The position numbers were made by a program, and so were the translations under genes. From Aquila chrysaetos chrysaetos (taxonomy: Eukaryota > Chordata > Aves > Accipitriformes > Accipitridae), in assembly GCF_900496995.4 (NCBI RefSeq), contig NC_044022.1, positions 21,218,938 through 21,282,937 of the forward strand: DNA of 64,000 nt, written 5' to 3'. Under the pieces are notes generated by a model. It searched no databases, was not told where the DNA came from, and was given only the letters and a program-made list of their open reading frames with translations. This document shows, piece after piece, positions 60,261 through 64,000 of this stretch; the first letter of the stretch is position 1, and every line of letters starts with the position of its first letter.

Positions 60261-63041
60261 GGTGACCCGGCTTCGTCCACTGAGGGGCCTGGGGATGAAG
60301 GGGGGTAGCGGGGAATGCGTGCAAGGGACACGCGGGAAGGGTTCGAGGGCTTTGTGAGCCTGCTGTGGAGATTGGGAAGGGGCTACGGTGTGGCTGCGGA
60401 GTGCTGAGGTAATTATTGAGGGGGACTGAGGGAGCGGAGGCTGCTGATAATGCAGCTGCTTGAGATACAGGGGTAATGGTGTGAGTGCAAGCGCTGGTGT
60501 GGATGGCCCTGACGATAGCGATTGAGCTCGTGTGAGCGGGGAGCCGCCATAACAGGTGGTCCCTGCAGGGGGTGTCTGGAAAGTCACAGCAGCTGGGCTG
60601 CAGCGCCTGGGATCTGCCTCCTTCTTCTAAGGATGTAGCGGCAGTGCAGTTATTGACTGAGAAAGTGCTGGTAGCAGTAATGGGGTATGTCAAGAGTTAA
60701 GCCTCGCAATTTATTTGTTTGGGAGAAGAAACAGATCTTGCCCTCTGCAAATGTTTTCCTGCTGGTTTAAAGTCTGCAGTCAATTCTTAGTCCCCCTAAA
60801 TATGTTCCCTTCTCTCTTATGTGTGTGTATTTTCTATAGTTTGCAAAATGCAGCAAATCTGCTGTTATAGTATGTTTTTTTTACCTTGTTGTACAACTTG
60901 GAGTCTTTCTTGTTGCTTCCTGCACAGGAAGAATTTCATAAATATAACACTGGAGCTCACCTGGGGCTGGAGTTCCCCCCCAAAAAACAAAACCTTTTCA
61001 AAGTAGTGTTGCTCAAAACGTTTCAGTCTGTATCCAGTCTTAAGCAGGGGATTTCATTATCCGTTTAGTGGACGAGACAGAAATAACTTAAAAAAAAAAA
61101 AAAGTTAGTGATTGCTGCAGTGATCTTCCATTTCTGAAGAAAATCAGTAAAATAAATGCTCACATGAAAGTGGAATCAATACCAGTCCAGTTAATTCTGC
61201 ACTGAAGAAGGATGACAGATTCTTTTTTATACTTAAAAAATGTATCCTGCACTTGTGCATTCAGGCTGGAAATTTCAAAGGGGTCTAGGGGAGCTGAGTA
61301 CCTAAATTCCTGTCTCAGTGAGATTTTTTTCTTAATTAACTTGGACTTTTTTAAAAATCTCAATTTTACAACAGTCATGTATCTAGGATTTTTAAAAGTT
61401 TCGTGAAAAATAGTATATCAATAAACAGAAGCTTAACTTGAATTGGTATCTGCAAAGGTTATGCGTGAATATTAAGGACAATACGGCTTCAGACTCAAGT
61501 GGATGCTCAGATACAAAAGTTGTGGGTTTTTTTTTCTTGGGTAAGAAATGTCAGTAAGGTTTACTGCAGTCATGTGGTGATACTGTGACACAGGCATGAT
61601 TGTATTGAAGTTCCACAATAGAAATATTTTACTAATGTGTAAAAACCATTAAAGCTTTGATATGGGACATTTCGGAGGGAAGTTCAAGATATTGCTGGTG
61701 AAATTCAGAATTTTCCAGGTTTCTGTGAATGGAATTAGCTGTATCTGCGACATAAATAATCAGGTGTTGCAAAGATTGTAACTTACAGCTCTAGACAATT
61801 GTCCCTATGAGTGTGAATTTGTCTCCAGCAGCAGAACAGACAAAATCTTCATGAGCAGATTTTCAACAGAGTGGGACTAAAATTCTTCTACATAAAACAT
61901 TATGAAAAAGATATTCCAAGGTCTAAGGAGCTGTGTGGGGACATAGACTCCAAGGTGTGTTTACACTTTCTTTCACTTACCTTGCAGAGCTGCCACACAG
62001 TGAACATTTCTTTTACATGCCTTTCTGCAATATACAGCACACTGCCTGCCCTCAGCACCCTCACATTTCATCAGCAGGCATCAGCTCCTCCTCTAGGGCA
62101 GAAGGTTATTTTGTATACAGAAAGCTGACATAGCCTTGCTTCAGGGTATGGTGAATGCAGTGAGAAGGCATGCGCCGTATGGATTAGAGTGCATCTGTCA
62201 ATAGTTGGTTTAACTTCATTCCCTTGGTTTTACATTGATTTGCCAGGCTTGCTATGTGGCTTTCTGCTGATTTTTTTTTTTTTCTGTTTCCTTGTGCTCA
62301 TTTTAATAGGAAAAGTCTCCAGCCTGCTGTATTTAGTCACAGAACAAATTGTTATCAGTTTTAGGTACTAGAATGATAATTGTTAGAATTCAGAAAAGCA
62401 GTTTAATATGAAAGCAGGTTATATAAAATGTTTCTACTCATTCGGTAATACAACCTCCTATGTTACATGAATTGATGTGGTTTTGGCATTTGATTATGTG
62501 ACTGCCAAAAATGAGGAATCTTCTTAAGTGCCCTTTTCTTGTGACTTTTTTATTTTATATAATATATGCTACCAGTTCTGTTACAGAACTATTCATTGTC
62601 AGTTGAATTCTGAGGTTGGCAGTTGTGACAACGTGCCCAGGGAATACTGCTGACATGCATATCTGTTCAGAGAGTGGTTTTGTTCCAGCTCTGACAATGA
62701 AAACTGATATCACAGTTGCAGTGAAAGGGAAATATTCATAGTGCTAGGAGAACAGAAGGAGAGGGAAAGAGATGCATATTAACAAGTGGACTGGATAAAA
62801 CAAGCCTGATAAAGAAACAGAGGCAAAGGACTGGAAAAGGAACAACTGCTTGTTTGATTTACAAGAATGTAAAACAGCCCGCAGCAAGGGATGCAGTAAC
62901 TAGTGATAGAGGCCACTGTTCACAAATGTATCGTTAATCAGGACAACACTTCAGGATGTCCCAAAAACACTGGCCTGAGTGCTACCCTGGGCAGGGTTAT
63001 TGTTGTCAAAAAAACAACTTTTTTTTGTTTGTTTATTTCAG
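60261..63041 (+). other. CCDC83: Probable CCDC83 first intron
   Basis: AT-rich sequence between the CpG island and the 5' UTR micro-exon. No coding exon or interspersed repeat recognised. Confidence 0.55.
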
Positions 63042-63072
63042 AACTGTTAGGAACTTGTCACAAGTGACAAAG
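63042..63072 (+). other. CCDC83: CCDC83 5' UTR micro-exon (31 bp)
   Basis: A 31-bp segment with a strong acceptor (TTTGTTTGTTTATTTCAG) and a consensus donor (AAAG|GTGAGT), 82 bases before the next acceptor. Joined to the coding exon at 63155 it places an in-frame TAG (63047-63049) upstream of the ATG with no intervening ATG in frame. This supports its being untranslated and supports the ATG at 63187. Confidence 0.7.
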
Positions 63073-63186
63073 GTGAGTGAACATATGATATCTTGTAAAT
63101 CATTTATTTCTCTTTTTTTTTTCTTCTTTTCTACTTGCCCTTTCCTCCCTTTAGATCTAACATCTAGCACAAGTACAAAAAAAATC

Positions 63187-63269
63187 ATGGAAGAGAAGAA
63201 AGAGGAGAAACCAGAAGAGCAACTTACAGAACCTGAATCAGCTTTCCCAGAAGCCTTACTAGAATTTCA
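63187..63269 (+). CDS. CCDC83: CCDC83 first coding exon (partial gene)
   Basis: The exon runs from 63155 (acceptor TCCTCCCTTTAG) to a donor CA|GTAGGT at 63269, with ATG at 63187. It encodes 27 residues plus two bases: a charged MEEKKEEKPEEQ start followed by SAFPEALLEFQ. The end matches the TSEALLDYQ region at the same position in mammalian CCDC83, a coiled-coil protein expressed mainly in testis; its biochemical role is not established. The remaining coiled-coil exons are beyond the right edge. Identity rests on this short match plus its location next to, and divergent from, SYTL2, as on human 11q14. The match is short, so the name is likely rather than certain. Confidence 0.78.
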
Positions 63270-64000
63270 GTAGGTTTAATATATTTAACTTCTCACTCAT
63301 ACAGAATATGTGAATGGATAAAGCAGATAACAAAGACAACTTATCCAATTCAGAGCCTGAGCTGATTGACTGTGGCAGTTGTGTACTGTTCTTTTGTCTT
63401 CTTGTTTTGGGTTTTCAAGGCTATTTTGGAAATATACACTTTTAAAGCTATACCTATAAGAAAGCACTGAAGTGGGTCAGAAATCATTTTAAGCTGTTGG
63501 GTTATAACTTGGGAAAAAGAGTTTTATTAAAAACAAGAACCCCTCCTTTTTTGTCTGCTAGTAGCAAGCTTTTGATCAGCATACTTTCAAGTTGCAGGAT
63601 CACATTTGACTGTATTTTTTAGGATTCCTTGTTGTTCACAGAGGTATATAGTCGACTAGCCAGAACCCCAAGACCTACTGTTTGCTCCCTTGGCGCAGCT
63701 GAGAGCAGAGCACAAAGGAAAGTGTTTTATTTTGAAAATAACGGAAGGATAACTTAAAGGTCTCTTAAAATCAAGCAGAGAAAAATAAGAGCCAAGAGGG
63801 GAATATCTGAAGTAGTTACAAAATAGTAAATTTCATTTGATCTCCAATCTCTTGAGTAGATGATTAAAAGGAGAAAAATTAAGCTCTGTGACTTATCAAA
63901 GAGGCAGAAATTGAAGGGGAGAAACCTCAACAGCATCCAATATTCAACAATTATCAGCATTTAGGGAGCAAGGAGTAGTGTCTTGGTGTAGAAATGAAAA
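63270..64000 (+). other. CCDC83: CCDC83 intron, running off the right edge
   Basis: The sequence after the donor at 63270. The next expected coiled-coil exon was not found before the end of the window. Confidence 0.65.

Noticed and set aside
59811..60693. Two overlapping minus-strand ORFs of 258 and 274 codons, proline-rich
   Set aside because: They overlap in different frames across a CpG island, where stop codons are rare. The Pro/Ser/Ala/Arg-rich content is what GC-rich promoter DNA gives.
1..64000. CRISPR arrays, operons, phage or bacterial elements
   Set aside because: No regularly spaced direct repeats, no dense gene packing and no ribosome-binding-site pattern. All coding evidence is spliced vertebrate exons.

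Overview
The window is vertebrate, almost certainly avian, nuclear DNA. Coding sequence sits in short exons with GT-AG borders and matching phases, separated by long AT-rich introns. Interspersed repeats are sparse, and the recognisable ones are CR1 LINE pieces, the typical LINE of birds and other sauropsids. There are two CpG islands, no operons and no prokaryotic signals.

The left 51 kb is the 5' two thirds of SYTL2 (synaptotagmin-like 2, Slp2-a), read on the minus strand. I placed eleven coding exons by splice signals, reading phase and resemblance to the mammalian protein: 36019-36119 (start codon, SHD1), 22963-23111 (SHD2 with SGQWF), 19644-19776, 13293-13365, 12611-12710, 10685-11566 (linker with the GILKR-Ser block and a PP1-type motif), 6271-9939 (a 3,669-bp giant exon), 4689-4790, 3649-3702, 2366-2413 and 1154-1248. 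All borders are phase-compatible. Without the giant exon they give exactly 579 codons, with it 1,802. The C2A and C2B exons lie beyond the left edge. The promoter is probably the CpG island at about 51.3-51.85 kb, 15 kb upstream of the coding start.

From 51.85 to 59.8 kb is intergenic or untranslated DNA. It holds a possible plus-strand micro-exon (53087-53113), an LTR-like segment (about 54.6-54.9 kb), a decayed minus-strand HEAT-repeat gene fragment resembling the avian MROH family (56.9-57.96 kb) and a CR1 reverse-transcriptase fragment. A second CpG island (59.8-60.26 kb) starts a plus-strand gene whose 5' UTR micro-exon (63042-63072) and first coding exon (63155-63269) match the start of CCDC83. 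The head-to-head SYTL2/CCDC83 order agrees with the conserved vertebrate order on human 11q14.

The most interesting structure is the giant SYTL2 exon. It is an in-frame, symmetric (phase 1-1) cassette of 1,223 codons that more than triples the coding sequence present here. It contains a young 195-bp (65-residue) tandem repeat carrying a repeated PPPKPKR SH3-ligand-like motif. It lies in a run of five consecutive symmetric phase-1 exons, so the Rab27-binding head and the membrane-binding C2 tail could be joined by linkers of very different length.
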